Shown: one piece after another, positions 44,829 through 54,151 of the stretch | Layout of the letters: each line of letters starts with the position of its first letter | Numbering within the stretch: the first letter of the stretch is position 1 | Assembly: GCA_041753075.1 (NCBI GenBank) | Contig: JBGSVE010000063.1 | Span: forward strand, 65,854-129,853 | DNA: 64,000 nt | Reading direction: 5' to 3' | From: UBA6163 sp041753075 | GTDB taxonomy: Bacteria > Planctomycetota > Planctomycetia > Pirellulales > Pirellulaceae | Notes under the pieces: generated by a model | Seen by the model: the letters and a program-made list of their open reading frames with translations, nothing else | The model's database searches: none | What the model was told of the DNA's origin: nothing | Position numbers and translations under genes: made by a program

Positions 44829-46019
44829 TTATGACTTGGATTGGAGCAAGGCGACGCACTGGCGCGCGACGATCAATTCTTCGTTGGTCGGAATGACCCA
44901 CAACTGCACGCGGCTTGAATCAGCATGAAAGGTCGCTTCGCCGGATAGCGTCTTGTTCTTTGCGGAATCAACAATGATGCCGAGTTCCTCGAGACCGTGA
45001 CAAACCGCGGCGCGAGTCAGCACACCGTTTTCGCCAATGCCACCGGTGAAGACGATTGCGTCCGCACCGCCGAGCGCCATCAACATGCCGCCGAGATGTC
45101 GGCGAATCTCTTCGCTGTAAACATCAAGTGCCAGTTGGCATCGCTCATCGCCCGCTGCGGCGGCGGCTTCGAGGTCACGCATGTCGCCGCTCTTGCCGCT
45201 GATTCCCAACAATCCACCGTTGCGACTCATCTCGGCCAAAACTTGATCGAGCGACAACCCGGTTCGCGCCACGATCAACGGAATCGCGAACGGATCAAAG
45301 TCGCCGACGCGATTGTTTTGCGGCAGTCCGGTTTGCGGCGTCATGCCCATCGTCGTCATGACGCTTTGGCCGCCTCGAATCGCGGTCAAGCTGCTGCTGC
45401 CACCGAGATGACAAGAGATCACGCGCGCATCCGCACGGCCCAGCAATTCCGCCGAGCGCGTGGCAATGAAGCGGTGACTGGCACCGTGGAATCCCCATTT
45501 TTGGATATGAAAGTCAGTCGTCCATTGATGCGGAATGGCGTAGGTCTTTCGCGCGGCCGGAATGGTTTGATGAAACGCAGTTTCAAACGCGGCCACCAAC
45601 GGAATGCCCGCAATTTGGTCGCGCATCGTTTTCATCGCCGCGATGTACGGCGGATTGTGGGCCGGGGCCGCTTCGTTCATCTCGGCCATTGCGTCGAGCA
45701 CGTCGTCGTTGACCAAGAACACACCCGACAAGCGTCCGCCATGCACGGCCTTGAATCCAATCGCGGCAACGTCGGAAGCACTTTGCAGCACGCCATGCGC
45801 CGGATCGGTCAATTGGTCGAGACATGCTTTGACCGCGACACCGTGATCGCGAACGGGTAGCTCGCGCACGTCGCTCCAATCGCCAATGGTCACCGACGAG
45901 CGGCTGGTCGCGTCGCCAATCCGTTCAACGCCTCCGCGCGCCCGCGTTTGCTCGTCGCTCATGTCGAGCAAACGATACTTGAAGCTGGTCGAGCCAAGGT
46001 TGGCAACAAGTACAAGCAC
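44829..46019 (-). CDS. ackA: Acetate/propionate kinase
   Basis: 396 residues with a GTG start (MLVLVANLGSTSFKYRLLD). It transfers phosphate from an acyl phosphate to ADP, giving ATP and the acid. ASKHA signatures are visible in VANLGSTSFK, the phosphate loop SCHLGGSSSLTA, GMTPQTGLPQNNRVGDFD and FTGGIGENG. Conserved His/Arg residues lie in FHGASHRF. Embedded between shell genes, it completes the substrate-level phosphorylation after PduL. Confidence 0.95.
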   Translation of the reverse strand: MLVLVANLGSTSFKYRLLDMSDEQTRARGGVERIGDATSRSSVTIGDWSDVRELPVRDHGVAVKACLDQLTDPAHGVLQSASDVAAIGFKAVHGGRLSGVFLVNDDVLDAMAEMNEAAPAHNPPYIAAMKTMRDQIAGIPLVAAFETAFHQTIPAARKTYAIPHQWTTDFHIQKWGFHGASHRFIATRSAELLGRADARVISCHLGGSSSLTAIRGGQSVMTTMGMTPQTGLPQNNRVGDFDPFAIPLIVARTGLSLDQVLAEMSRNGGLLGISGKSGDMRDLEAAAAAGDERCQLALDVYSEEIRRHLGGMLMALGGADAIVFTGGIGENGVLTRAAVCHGLEELGIIVDSAKNKTLSGEATFHADSSRVQLWVIPTNEELIVARQCVALLQSKS

Positions 46020-46071
46020 AGTGGATGACGATGTTGAAGGTATTCGGGTCGAAACGTCTGACGAAATCGGA

Positions 46072-46341
46072 TTAGCCGAGAAACGCTTCGGTCAATCCGT
46101 CAGCCGGCCGGGCGATAATGTGGCTGCTGACCAATTCACCGGCGGCCTGGGCCGCAGCGGCACCGGCTTCGACGGCGGCGCGAACGCTGCCGACATCACC
46201 GCTGACGATCGTGGTCACATAGGCTCCACCGATGTCGACGCGTTTAACGATTTCGACATTGGCCGCCTTGGCCATCGCGTCGGTAGCTTCGATCAGGGCA
46301 AGCAGGCCTTTGGTTTCAATCAGGCCGATGGCAGTATTCAT
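46072..46341 (-). CDS. BMC-H shell hexamer protein, copy 2
   Basis: 89 residues, a single BMC domain forming hexameric facet tiles. Typical elements are AIGLIETKGLLALIEATDAM, the conserved KAANVEIV, the pore-lining region VDIGGAYVTTIVSGDVG, and SVRAAVEAGAAAA. The C-terminus has the usual HIIARP stretch. It lies 51 nt downstream of the other BMC-H gene. No BMC-T (tandem) gene was seen in the operon. Confidence 0.96.
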   Translation of the reverse strand: MNTAIGLIETKGLLALIEATDAMAKAANVEIVKRVDIGGAYVTTIVSGDVGSVRAAVEAGAAAAQAAGELVSSHIIARPADGLTEAFLG

Positions 46342-46392
46342 ATTTGATTCTCAACGAAATGGATTTGTAGATTGGTAGGGAAACAATGCGGA

Positions 46393-46698
46393 TCAACCTG
46401 CGGACTCAGGTGCCTTGGTCTTGAGCACTTTGCTCAAATCGGCGTGCGGTCGCGGAATCACTTGGACGCTAATCACTTCACCGATACGCCCGGCCGCGGC
46501 GGCACCGGCATCGGTCGCGGCTTTGACGGCGGCGACATCGCCACTGACAAACGCGCTGACCAATCCGCTGCCGACCTTGTCCCAGCCAAGGAAGGTGACG
46601 TTGGCGGCTTTCATCATCGCATCGCACGCTTCGACGAGCGCGATAAAGCCTTTGGTTTCAATCATACCGAGCGCGTCGTTCACTTTTGCTTTTGCCAT
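46393..46698 (-). CDS. BMC-H shell hexamer protein, copy 1
   Basis: 101 residues with one BMC domain: ALGMIETKGFIALVEACDAM, KAANVTFLGWDKVGSGLVSA, FVSGDVAAVKAATDAG and VQVIPRPHADL. A short N-terminal extension and a C-terminal tail (SKVLKTKAPESAG) distinguish it from copy 2. The pore loop differs too (WDKVGSG against VDIGGAY), so the two hexamers probably pass different metabolites. Confidence 0.96.
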   Translation of the reverse strand: MAKAKVNDALGMIETKGFIALVEACDAMMKAANVTFLGWDKVGSGLVSAFVSGDVAAVKAATDAGAAAAGRIGEVISVQVIPRPHADLSKVLKTKAPESAG

Positions 46699-46754
46699 TT
46701 TTAGGTCTCAAACGTTGGAGGGATTCACGGAAGTTAGGAAAGGGACGGGACGGG

Positions 46755-47495
46755 TTAGTGTTTACAGCCACAATCGCTGGCTTGTTTTTGCAGTTGGATT
46801 TCGCTGGCAACGTCAAGGTTGCAAGCGTTGCCTTCATCAGTATCGATATGCACTTCGAGCTTGGCCGCTTTGTCAGCGCGAACCAGCAGATCATCGAACG
46901 TGATTGAACACAGCGGACTGCGCACGCTCAATCTCATCAGGTCGCCGTTGGCCACGCCGAAGTGTGCGGCGTCAGCCATGTTCATGTGTACGTGGCGGGC
47001 GGCGCGAATAACGCCGCGTTCCAGTTGTACGGTTCCGGCGGGACCGACCAGCACGCATCCCGGTGTGTCATCAATGTTGCCACTGTGCCGAACCGGGGCA
47101 TCGATTCCCAGCGAGATCGAATCAGTAAACGCAAGTTCAACTTGGCTCTGCGGTCGCGTCGGACCCAGTACGCGAACGCTTGGCAACATCCGCCGACGCG
47201 GGCCAACGATCATCACGGTTTGCTCGGCGGCGAAGAAGCCGTCTTGGTACAGGTCTTTCTCGGGATTCAGCTTCGCGCCCTTGCCAAACAAAATTTCGAC
47301 ATGTTCGTCGGTCAAGTGACAATGCCGCGCCGAAATACTGACGCGCAAATTCGGTTTGCCATCGACCCAACCAAGCGGCGACACGCCCAGCAGCGACGGC
47401 TCGCTGCGTTTCGCCGCGCCGCCTAGGGACGCGCGAATCGCTTGACGCACAAGCGCTTCGATTTGGTTTCGATTAAGTGTTGCAGTAGTCGTCAT
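46755..47495 (-). CDS. pduL: PduL-type phosphotransacylase, microcompartment cargo
   Basis: 246 residues from the ATG at 47495. PduL exchanges CoA for phosphate on acyl-CoA, recycling CoA inside the shell. An N-terminal helix, LNRNQIEALVRQAIRASLGG, serves as targeting peptide. The two barrel domains carry the zinc-binding blocks VSISARHCHLTDEHV and RAARHVHMNMADA. It is the second gene of the operon, 26 nt from the regulator. Confidence 0.95.
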   Translation of the reverse strand: MTTTATLNRNQIEALVRQAIRASLGGAAKRSEPSLLGVSPLGWVDGKPNLRVSISARHCHLTDEHVEILFGKGAKLNPEKDLYQDGFFAAEQTVMIVGPRRRMLPSVRVLGPTRPQSQVELAFTDSISLGIDAPVRHSGNIDDTPGCVLVGPAGTVQLERGVIRAARHVHMNMADAAHFGVANGDLMRLSVRSPLCSITFDDLLVRADKAAKLEVHIDTDEGNACNLDVASEIQLQKQASDCGCKH

Positions 47496-47521
47496 CAGTT
47501 GATTTGGAAAAGGGAGATGAG

Positions 47522-48298
47522 TTAATCCGCCAATACTAATTCGACACCCACGTCGCGCAGCCGCTGCTGCCAAGGTTGTGGCAGGTCTTTGTCCGTGACC
47601 ACCATGCTTACTTCATTCATTCCGCATAATCGTGATAGGCTGGCGCGACCGAACTTGCTGCTGTCGGCCACAATGATCGTTTGCTTGGCGATCCGGCGCA
47701 TCGCTTTTTCGGTTTCGACGAGCAACAGATTGCTGTTGTAAAAGCCGTCGTCGTCAATTCCGGCGACGGACAGGAACGCCTTGTCAACTCGCAACGTGGC
47801 GAGTTGGGCATCGGCCATTGGTCCAATCGTGACGCCGGTTCGTTGTAACACACAACCGCCGATCAACACCAAATCGATCCGTTCGCAACTGCTCAACAAG
47901 TTGGCCACCGGCAGGCTGTTGGTGACGACTTGCAAAGGCTTGCTAACCAATTGCCGGGCGATTTCGTAAGCCGTGCTGCCGCCGTCTAGCAAGATTGTTT
48001 CGCCGTCCATCACACGTGTCGCCGCCGCGATCGCGATCTCGCGTTTTTGTGCGACGGCGCGGTCACCGCGCGAATCAAAGACCCGCATTTCAGCCGGCGA
48101 ACCGGTCCAAAAAACACCACCGTGTGTCCGCCTGGCCTCGCCCAATTGCTCCAAAAACTCGACGTCACGCCGAACCGTCGATTCGCTCACCGACAACGAA
48201 TCGGCCAGGTCCGACAAGGAAGCAAATCCTCGCGTTTGGACGATTCGCCGAAGCTCGCCTCGGCGCTGTTCGCTGACAAGTAACACTGGGGAATCCAA
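47522..48298 (-). CDS. DeoR-family transcriptional regulator of the microcompartment operon
   Basis: 258 residues. A winged-helix HTH_DeoR domain is at about 8-60 (FASLSDLADSLSVSESTVRR), followed by a DeoRC sugar-phosphate sensor domain (ILLDGGSTAYEIARQL, ICVL-like VLIGGCVLQRTG). It starts with TTG at 48298; a GTG at 48286 is an alternative. It heads the operon, as in other PVM loci, and should respond to a sugar-phosphate or related intermediate. Confidence 0.93.
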   Translation of the reverse strand: MDSPVLLVSEQRRGELRRIVQTRGFASLSDLADSLSVSESTVRRDVEFLEQLGEARRTHGGVFWTGSPAEMRVFDSRGDRAVAQKREIAIAAATRVMDGETILLDGGSTAYEIARQLVSKPLQVVTNSLPVANLLSSCERIDLVLIGGCVLQRTGVTIGPMADAQLATLRVDKAFLSVAGIDDDGFYNSNLLLVETEKAMRRIAKQTIIVADSSKFGRASLSRLCGMNEVSMVVTDKDLPQPWQQRLRDVGVELVLAD

Positions 48299-48414
48299 GC
48301 ACAGAATGAATAGTAGCTTCCACTTCCTGACAGATTTTCGTCATCTACTGGGAAAATGCAAGTGCCTGGCAGTCGTAAATTACCTATTTTTACAATTCGA
48401 GGCCAAATTGGCTC
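48299..48414 (-). promoter_or_regulatory. Probable promoter region of the microcompartment operon
   Basis: This 116-nt AT-richer gap lies between the upstream PSD1 gene's stop and the regulator's start, and is the only spacer in the operon long enough for the main promoter. TTGCAT (about 48355) with AAATCT downstream is a possible but weak sigma-70 pair on the minus strand. No clear DeoR operator repeat was identified. Confidence 0.4.
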
Positions 48415-51400
48415 CTACTCTTTGGTGATCGTTTCATCCAAATTCATTACGATCCGGCACAATGTCGCCCACTGGTTCGGCTGCGACGGGCTGTCACCTG
48501 GTTGATTGCCCAGCCGCTCTCGTTGCTGTTGCAGTACATCGTTTAACACCTTGCGTTCCGCTTCGGTCGGACGCCGCGCGACACAGCGGCGAAAAATGAA
48601 GTCGATTCGATCTTGCGTGTGCGCGATCGAACTCGACAACTCGGCAAGCTTTTGGGCACATTCCAAGAACAGCGGTTCGTTGAGCGTCGTCAAAGCCTGC
48701 AGCGGAGTATTGGAGGCACTTCGCCGCACGCACGACACCTCGCCCGTCGGTGCATCAAACGCTTGGAGCGCCGGATACGGCACCGAGCGAAATCGAAATG
48801 TATAGACGGCGCGACGATATTGATCGCCGTCGGTGTCGAACGCCCAACTCTTCGGCCCGTAGCTTGCCGGTGGCTCGAACAAGAACTCCGGAGCCGGCGG
48901 ATAGACCGCTGGGCCGCCGACGCGGCGATTGATCAGCCCGCTGGCGGCCAGCGCAATATCGCGAACAACTTCAGCCGAAACGCGAAACCGCGGTCCACGG
49001 GCCAGCAGTCGGTTCGCCGGATCAAGCTCCCACAACAGCGGCGACACGGCCGAGGATTGTTGGTAGGTCGCCGACGTCACAATTCTCCGGTGCAGGTGTT
49101 TCAAACTCCAACCGTTGTCCATCAAATCAACGGCCATCCAGTCCAACAACTCGGGATGCGACGGCGGTTCGCCCTGCAGTCCCAGGTCATCACTCGATGC
49201 CGAAAGCCCGGTGCCGAAATACTCTTGCCAAACTCGATTCACGAGCGACCGCGCGGTTGTGGGATGATTGCGATTGACAAGCCATCGGGCAAAATCCAAT
49301 CGCGTCGGCGCGCTCGTCGTGGTGATTGGCAGCAAGAAGTCCGGTGTGCCGGGCTGGACCAATTCTTCGGGACTGAGAAAGCTGCCACGATCGAGTCGAT
49401 GCGTCGGCCGCCGCGACTGGCGCTCGGCCAAGACAAGCTGCGACGCCCCCGCCGGATGCGCGGCCCAAAGATCGTTTAGCTGGTCATTGTAGTTCGATAA
49501 ATTCGCGTCTTGTCCGATCCAATGATCCAACAACGATGCGGTCTGCGAATCGCTTCGTCGCAGCGGTGACAAACGCAAGGCTTCGCGAATTGTCGGTGGC
49601 ACCAAATCGATCGCTGGTTCGTCGGCACCCGTTGCCGAAACGCGGAACCGGCCAAGGTTGTGCGTTTGGTTGTCGTCACTGTTCCAACCGCCGTGCTGTT
49701 GAGCCAGCCCAATCCGAAACACCAGCGGTTCGTCGTCGGTGGCGATTAGCGGTTCGGCCAACACAAACATCGCGGTCTGAGGAGTGTTGCGACGCCCTGG
49801 ATCGATGTCACCATGCCAAGCGGTGTTCAAGTCGCCGTCGATTGCCAACGACACCGGCCCGACCTCCCGCACCTTGTTGGACTTGTCCGCGAATTGAACT
49901 CCCAATGGTTGCTGAACCAGATTGATCGTCGCTGCGGCTGAGCGAAACGGTAACGAAACCCATTTGCCCGCTTGGTTGACCTTCAGCTCGATTTCGCTCA
50001 ACGTCCACGTCCCCTCGACCGATCGCCCGGGACCACCGTGGGGTAAATTCGGATCATTCATCACATCGACGCGAATCGCCGTGATCTTCTTCAACGAACC
50101 AACTTGCACATCGCCGGTCGGCGTGGATTTTGTCGGCGCGTACCCTTGCGATAAATAGCTGCCATCGGGTTGCACGAGGAACTTCTGGCCGCCTTGTGTC
50201 TCGGCAATAAATTCAATCTCCAGCGGAGTCCAAGCCGACTCAACTGCCGCTTCGTTTGCGCGGAGCCAATCACCGAACTCGGTTTGCCACCGCGCGTTGT
50301 CGCGTTGCATTGCTTGACGCACCTCGGCCAATCGATTGCCAAGCTCAGCGATTTGTTGTTGCTGCTCGTCGGTGTAGACCGTGATGTTGGCTTCATGCGC
50401 GTTGTTCAAGAAAGCGAACATCCGGTAGTAGTCGGTGTGAGTTAGCGGATCGTACTTGTGCGAGTGGCATTGGGCACATTGAATCGTCAAGCCGAGTACC
50501 GATTTGCCGATTGCGTCCATGCGGTCGTACATCGCCTCCATGCGAAATTGTTCAGGATCAACTCCGCCTTCTTCGTTAATCATCGAGTTGCGCAGGAAGC
50601 CGGTTGCGACTTGGTCGTCTTGAGTCGCACCGGGCAACATGTCACCCGCTATTTGTTTGATGACAAATTGGTCGTAGGGTAAATCACGGTTGAGCGAATT
50701 GACCACCCAGTCGCGATAGAAGTGTACGAACCTGGGCTTGTCTTTCTCGAAGCCGTCGCTGTCCGCGTAGCGTGCCGCATCAAGCCACACTCGGCCCCAA
50801 CGTTCGCCGTAATGAACCGAGTCAAGCAATCGCGCGACGAGGTTCTCGTATGCCGTGGGCGATGTGTCATTACAAAACGCATCAATCTCCTCCGGTGCAG
50901 GCGGTAGTCCGACAAGATCAAGTGACAAGCGACGAATCAGCGTCTCGCGATTGGCCTGGTCCGCTGGGCTAAGGTCCGCGCGATTCAGTCGGTCCAACAC
51001 AAACAAATCAACTTCACCGCGCGGCCAGTTCGACGCGTTGGCCTCCGGTGGCGATGTCTGCTGCGGCGGTGCAAATGCCCAATGATCTTCGTAGACCGCG
51101 CCCTGCTGGATCCACGATCGCAGCATCGCGACATCGTCCGGCTTCAATGACTTACCGGAATGCGGTGGCGGCATTACCAGGTCGGCATCGCTGCTGCTGA
51201 TCCGCGTCCAGAGTTCGCTGTGCTGGATGTCGCCAGGCACAACCGCCGCGTATCCGCCCAGGTCTGCGGTTGCCGCTGGGGCCGAGTCCAACCGCAAATC
51301 CGCCTGGCGGTTTTTTTCGTCGGGCCCGTGGCAGTGGTAACACGCATTGGCCAAAATCGGTCGCACGTCGCGGGAAAAATCCAACGCCGCGGGTTTCCTG

Positions 51401-51510
51401 GAATCAGCCGAATTGATTTGATCAGCGTCGCCGGCGCTGCACAGCGATCCGGTGTCAAACGGCCCGCTGGCCAGCAGACCGACGATTGCGAGCGAACAAA
51501 TTTTTTTCAT
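48415..51510 (-). CDS. Planctomycete cytochrome-c / DUF1549 / DUF1553 protein
   Basis: 1031 residues from the ATG at 51510 (MKKICSLAIVGLLASG, signal peptide). PSCyt1 haem-binding domain at about 45-100, with the haem motif CYHCHGPDEKNRQADLRLDS. DUF1549 at about 150-370 (YGERWGRVWLDAARYADSDG, CAQCHSHKYDPLTHTDYY). A carbohydrate-binding-like insert follows, then DUF1553 at about 740-1000 (FARWLVNRNHPTTARSLVNR). These secreted proteins are a planctomycete hallmark and are thought to act in polysaccharide breakdown. The usual DUF1501 partner gene is absent on both sides. Confidence 0.94.
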   Translation of the reverse strand: MKKICSLAIVGLLASGPFDTGSLCSAGDADQINSADSRKPAALDFSRDVRPILANACYHCHGPDEKNRQADLRLDSAPAATADLGGYAAVVPGDIQHSELWTRISSSDADLVMPPPHSGKSLKPDDVAMLRSWIQQGAVYEDHWAFAPPQQTSPPEANASNWPRGEVDLFVLDRLNRADLSPADQANRETLIRRLSLDLVGLPPAPEEIDAFCNDTSPTAYENLVARLLDSVHYGERWGRVWLDAARYADSDGFEKDKPRFVHFYRDWVVNSLNRDLPYDQFVIKQIAGDMLPGATQDDQVATGFLRNSMINEEGGVDPEQFRMEAMYDRMDAIGKSVLGLTIQCAQCHSHKYDPLTHTDYYRMFAFLNNAHEANITVYTDEQQQQIAELGNRLAEVRQAMQRDNARWQTEFGDWLRANEAAVESAWTPLEIEFIAETQGGQKFLVQPDGSYLSQGYAPTKSTPTGDVQVGSLKKITAIRVDVMNDPNLPHGGPGRSVEGTWTLSEIELKVNQAGKWVSLPFRSAAATINLVQQPLGVQFADKSNKVREVGPVSLAIDGDLNTAWHGDIDPGRRNTPQTAMFVLAEPLIATDDEPLVFRIGLAQQHGGWNSDDNQTHNLGRFRVSATGADEPAIDLVPPTIREALRLSPLRRSDSQTASLLDHWIGQDANLSNYNDQLNDLWAAHPAGASQLVLAERQSRRPTHRLDRGSFLSPEELVQPGTPDFLLPITTTSAPTRLDFARWLVNRNHPTTARSLVNRVWQEYFGTGLSASSDDLGLQGEPPSHPELLDWMAVDLMDNGWSLKHLHRRIVTSATYQQSSAVSPLLWELDPANRLLARGPRFRVSAEVVRDIALAASGLINRRVGGPAVYPPAPEFLFEPPASYGPKSWAFDTDGDQYRRAVYTFRFRSVPYPALQAFDAPTGEVSCVRRSASNTPLQALTTLNEPLFLECAQKLAELSSSIAHTQDRIDFIFRRCVARRPTEAERKVLNDVLQQQRERLGNQPGDSPSQPNQWATLCRIVMNLDETITKE

Positions 51511-51605
51511 GGAATCTGCCAACGGCTTGCTGGTTGGTGTTGTGGCCATCTCAAAGGCGGTTACTATGCCTTCGTACCGAAACACTTGAGAGAGCTAATT
51601 TACTG

Positions 51606-54086
51606 ATGATGGCCGTCCTTGTGATTTTACTCGCCACCGGCTCAGCCGTCTTGGCATTGGTTTGGGCGCGACGATTTTACGTTGAAATGATGGCGGCCGA
51701 CGAAGGAACGGAGGCGATGCAGGATATCGCGGCCAGCGTCCGCGCCGGGGCAAACGCGTACCTGAGGCAACAGAACAAGTGGGTTGCGATCGTTTTCTGT
51801 GCCGTATTCGTGTTGTTGGCGGTGGCGGCGTTTGGATTGGAGTTGCAAAGTGCGTTTGTCCCGTTCGCGTTTGTGACCGGCGGATTCTTCTCTGGCTTGT
51901 CGGGTTGGTTCGGCATGAAGACCGCGACCTACGCCAGCAATCGGACCGCCGCCGCGGCTCGCAGTTCACTCAATGAAGCTTTGCAAGTTGCGTTTCGCAG
52001 CGGTGCGGTCATGGGACTGACGGTCGTCGGGCTGGGACTGATTTATATTTGTGCTTGGTTCGCCATATTGTATTGGTTGGCACCGCTGGTCGGTGGCGAG
52101 GCCGGCACGATGTCGCTGCGGCAGATTTCGGTAGCGATGTTGTCGTTTGGAATGGGTGCCAGCGCGCAGGCTCTCTTCGCCCGCGTCGGTGGCGGCATTT
52201 TCACCAAGGCGGCCGACGTCGGTGCCGATTTGGTTGGCAAAGTCGAGCAGAGTCTTAAAGAAGATTCGCCGCGCAACCCCGCCACGATTGCGGACAATGT
52301 TGGCGACAACGTGGGCGATGTCGCGGGCATGGGAGCCGACTTGTACGAGTCTTACTGCGGCTCGATCTTGGCAGCGGCCGCGCTCGGTGTGGCTGCGTTT
52401 CATTCTCCCAGGATGGTTCCTGAGGGCATGACGACCGAGTCGGCTCAACTGGCGGCGATGCTGTTGCCAATCGCGATCGCGGCAGTCGGAATTCTGTTGT
52501 CGATAGTTGGCGTCTATGCCGTCAAGACAAGCGAAGAGTTGTCACAAAAAGCGTTGCTCGCCGCGCTTGGCCGGGGAATCAATTTGTCGTCCGTCTTGGT
52601 TGCGCTCGCCGCCGTGGCAATCTCATGGTTGTTGATGCCCGCAACCGAGGGCACATTGATGTTTGGATTTTTGCCTGGCGTGGCGCTGAGTGTTGTCATT
52701 GGCCTGGCCGCCGGTTGGTCAATCGGTAAATGGACGGAGTATGCAACCAGTGACGAGTTTTCGCCGACGCGCCGGTTGGCTGAACAAGCAACCACCGGCG
52801 CTGCAACGATCATCATCGGTGGCGTCGCCGGTGGAATGGCCAGCACGGCGGTTCCGGTGGTGGTGATCTGCGTTGCGATGTTGGCATCGTTTGGGTGCGC
52901 TAACGGTTGGCATTTCCATGATCTAAGCTTCTTTTCACTTGGCTTATATGGCGTCGGCGTCGCTGCCGTTGGCATGCTCAGCACGCTCGGCATCACGCTC
53001 GCAACGGATGCTTATGGACCGATCGCTGATAACGCGGGCGGCAACGCCGAAATGGCGGGGCTGGATCCGCTGGTTCGCGAGCGGACCGATGCGCTGGACA
53101 GTCTTGGCAACACGACGGCGGCGACTGGCAAAGGCTTTGCCATCGGTTCGGCGGCGCTGACTGCGCTAGCTTTATTGGCCGCCTACTTCGAGGGTGTGCG
53201 TGAAGGTTTTGATCGTTGGGGCGATGCGTTCGCCCAAACACAATCGGTCGAGGGACTGCAACGAGTCACGGCGGATTTTTTGATTCATCGTGACGGTGAC
53301 TTGGTTACGAAGTACCTCGTCATTCACGATGTGCATCAGGACGAAGCGATCCGTCGGCAATGGCGTGCAGCGGAGATTTCGATTGCCGATTCCGCGCAAG
53401 TTCAATGGAATGAAGCAACGGGACGCGGTCGCGTTGATTCGATCCAAGCCGAGTTGGTGCCGGTTGCGGACGCTTCGATTCGCGACTTCTCGAACTACTA
53501 CGACGTCACATTGATGAATCCGATGATTCTGGTTGGCGTGTTTATCGGAGCGATGAGCACGTTCGTTTTTTGTGCGATGACAATGCAATCGGTCAGCCGC
53601 GCCGCCCAAGGCATGGTGGAAGAAGTCCGGCGTCAATTCCTAGCCAACCCAGGCATTTTGACCGGCGAAGTCAAGCCTGACTACGAGCGGCCGGTCGAAA
53701 TTAGCACCAAGGCGGCACAGCGCGAGATGATTGCCCCCAGCCTACTCGGTTTGTTGTTGCCGGTTGTCGTGGGATTGTTGCTGGGTGTCGGTGGCGTGAT
53801 TGGGATGTTGGCTGGTTGCTTGACCACCGGATTTTGCTTGGCGGTGTTCATGAGCAACAGTGGTGGTGCTTGGGACAACGCCAAGAAATACATCGAAGCG
53901 GGTCATTATGGTGGCAAGGGCGGCCCGGCTCATAAGGCAGCCGTCGTCGGCGACACCGTTGGCGATCCGTTCAAGGATACCAGCGGCCCCAGTCTGAACA
54001 TTCTGATTAAGCTAATGAGTATGGTCAGCGTGGTCGTAGCGGGCTTGGTTGTGCGTTATAGCTTGGTCGCAATGGGCTGGTTTTGA
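51606..54086 (+). CDS. hppA: Membrane-bound ion-pumping pyrophosphatase with an extra loop domain
   Basis: 826 residues from the ATG at 51606. It couples pyrophosphate hydrolysis to H+ or Na+ export. Substrate and Mg sites are DVGADLVGKVEQSLKEDSPR, NPATIADNVGDNVGDVAG, DAYGPIADNAGGNAEMA and AVVGDTVGDPFKDTSGPS, all intact. GNTTAATGKG has Ala where K-independent enzymes have Lys, predicting K+-dependence. About 16 membrane segments are seen. A polar insert of about 100 residues (about 530-635) between two helices is longer than usual. It is divergent from the PSD1 gene. Confidence 0.96.
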   Translation: MMAVLVILLATGSAVLALVWARRFYVEMMAADEGTEAMQDIAASVRAGANAYLRQQNKWVAIVFCAVFVLLAVAAFGLELQSAFVPFAFVTGGFFSGLSGWFGMKTATYASNRTAAAARSSLNEALQVAFRSGAVMGLTVVGLGLIYICAWFAILYWLAPLVGGEAGTMSLRQISVAMLSFGMGASAQALFARVGGGIFTKAADVGADLVGKVEQSLKEDSPRNPATIADNVGDNVGDVAGMGADLYESYCGSILAAAALGVAAFHSPRMVPEGMTTESAQLAAMLLPIAIAAVGILLSIVGVYAVKTSEELSQKALLAALGRGINLSSVLVALAAVAISWLLMPATEGTLMFGFLPGVALSVVIGLAAGWSIGKWTEYATSDEFSPTRRLAEQATTGAATIIIGGVAGGMASTAVPVVVICVAMLASFGCANGWHFHDLSFFSLGLYGVGVAAVGMLSTLGITLATDAYGPIADNAGGNAEMAGLDPLVRERTDALDSLGNTTAATGKGFAIGSAALTALALLAAYFEGVREGFDRWGDAFAQTQSVEGLQRVTADFLIHRDGDLVTKYLVIHDVHQDEAIRRQWRAAEISIADSAQVQWNEATGRGRVDSIQAELVPVADASIRDFSNYYDVTLMNPMILVGVFIGAMSTFVFCAMTMQSVSRAAQGMVEEVRRQFLANPGILTGEVKPDYERPVEISTKAAQREMIAPSLLGLLLPVVVGLLLGVGGVIGMLAGCLTTGFCLAVFMSNSGGAWDNAKKYIEAGHYGGKGGPAHKAAVVGDTVGDPFKDTSGPSLNILIKLMSMVSVVVAGLVVRYSLVAMGWF

Positions 54087-54116
54087 CCTGGAGCTTTGGC
54101 CCGATTAAGGTTTAGC

Positions 54117-54140
54117 AAAGTGTTTTACGACGCTCCACAA
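54117..54140. repeat. Family E repeat, shortened copy
   Basis: AAAGTGTTTTACGACGCTCC lies 31 nt after the pyrophosphatase stop and 12 nt before the aldolase start. The right half of the hairpin is missing. Confidence 0.6.
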
Positions 54141-54151
54141 CAGGCCCATTG

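Noticed and set aside
48613..49479. Open frame of 288 codons antisense to the PSD1 protein
   Set aside because: Basic, low-information sequence lying opposite clear DUF1553 coding sequence.
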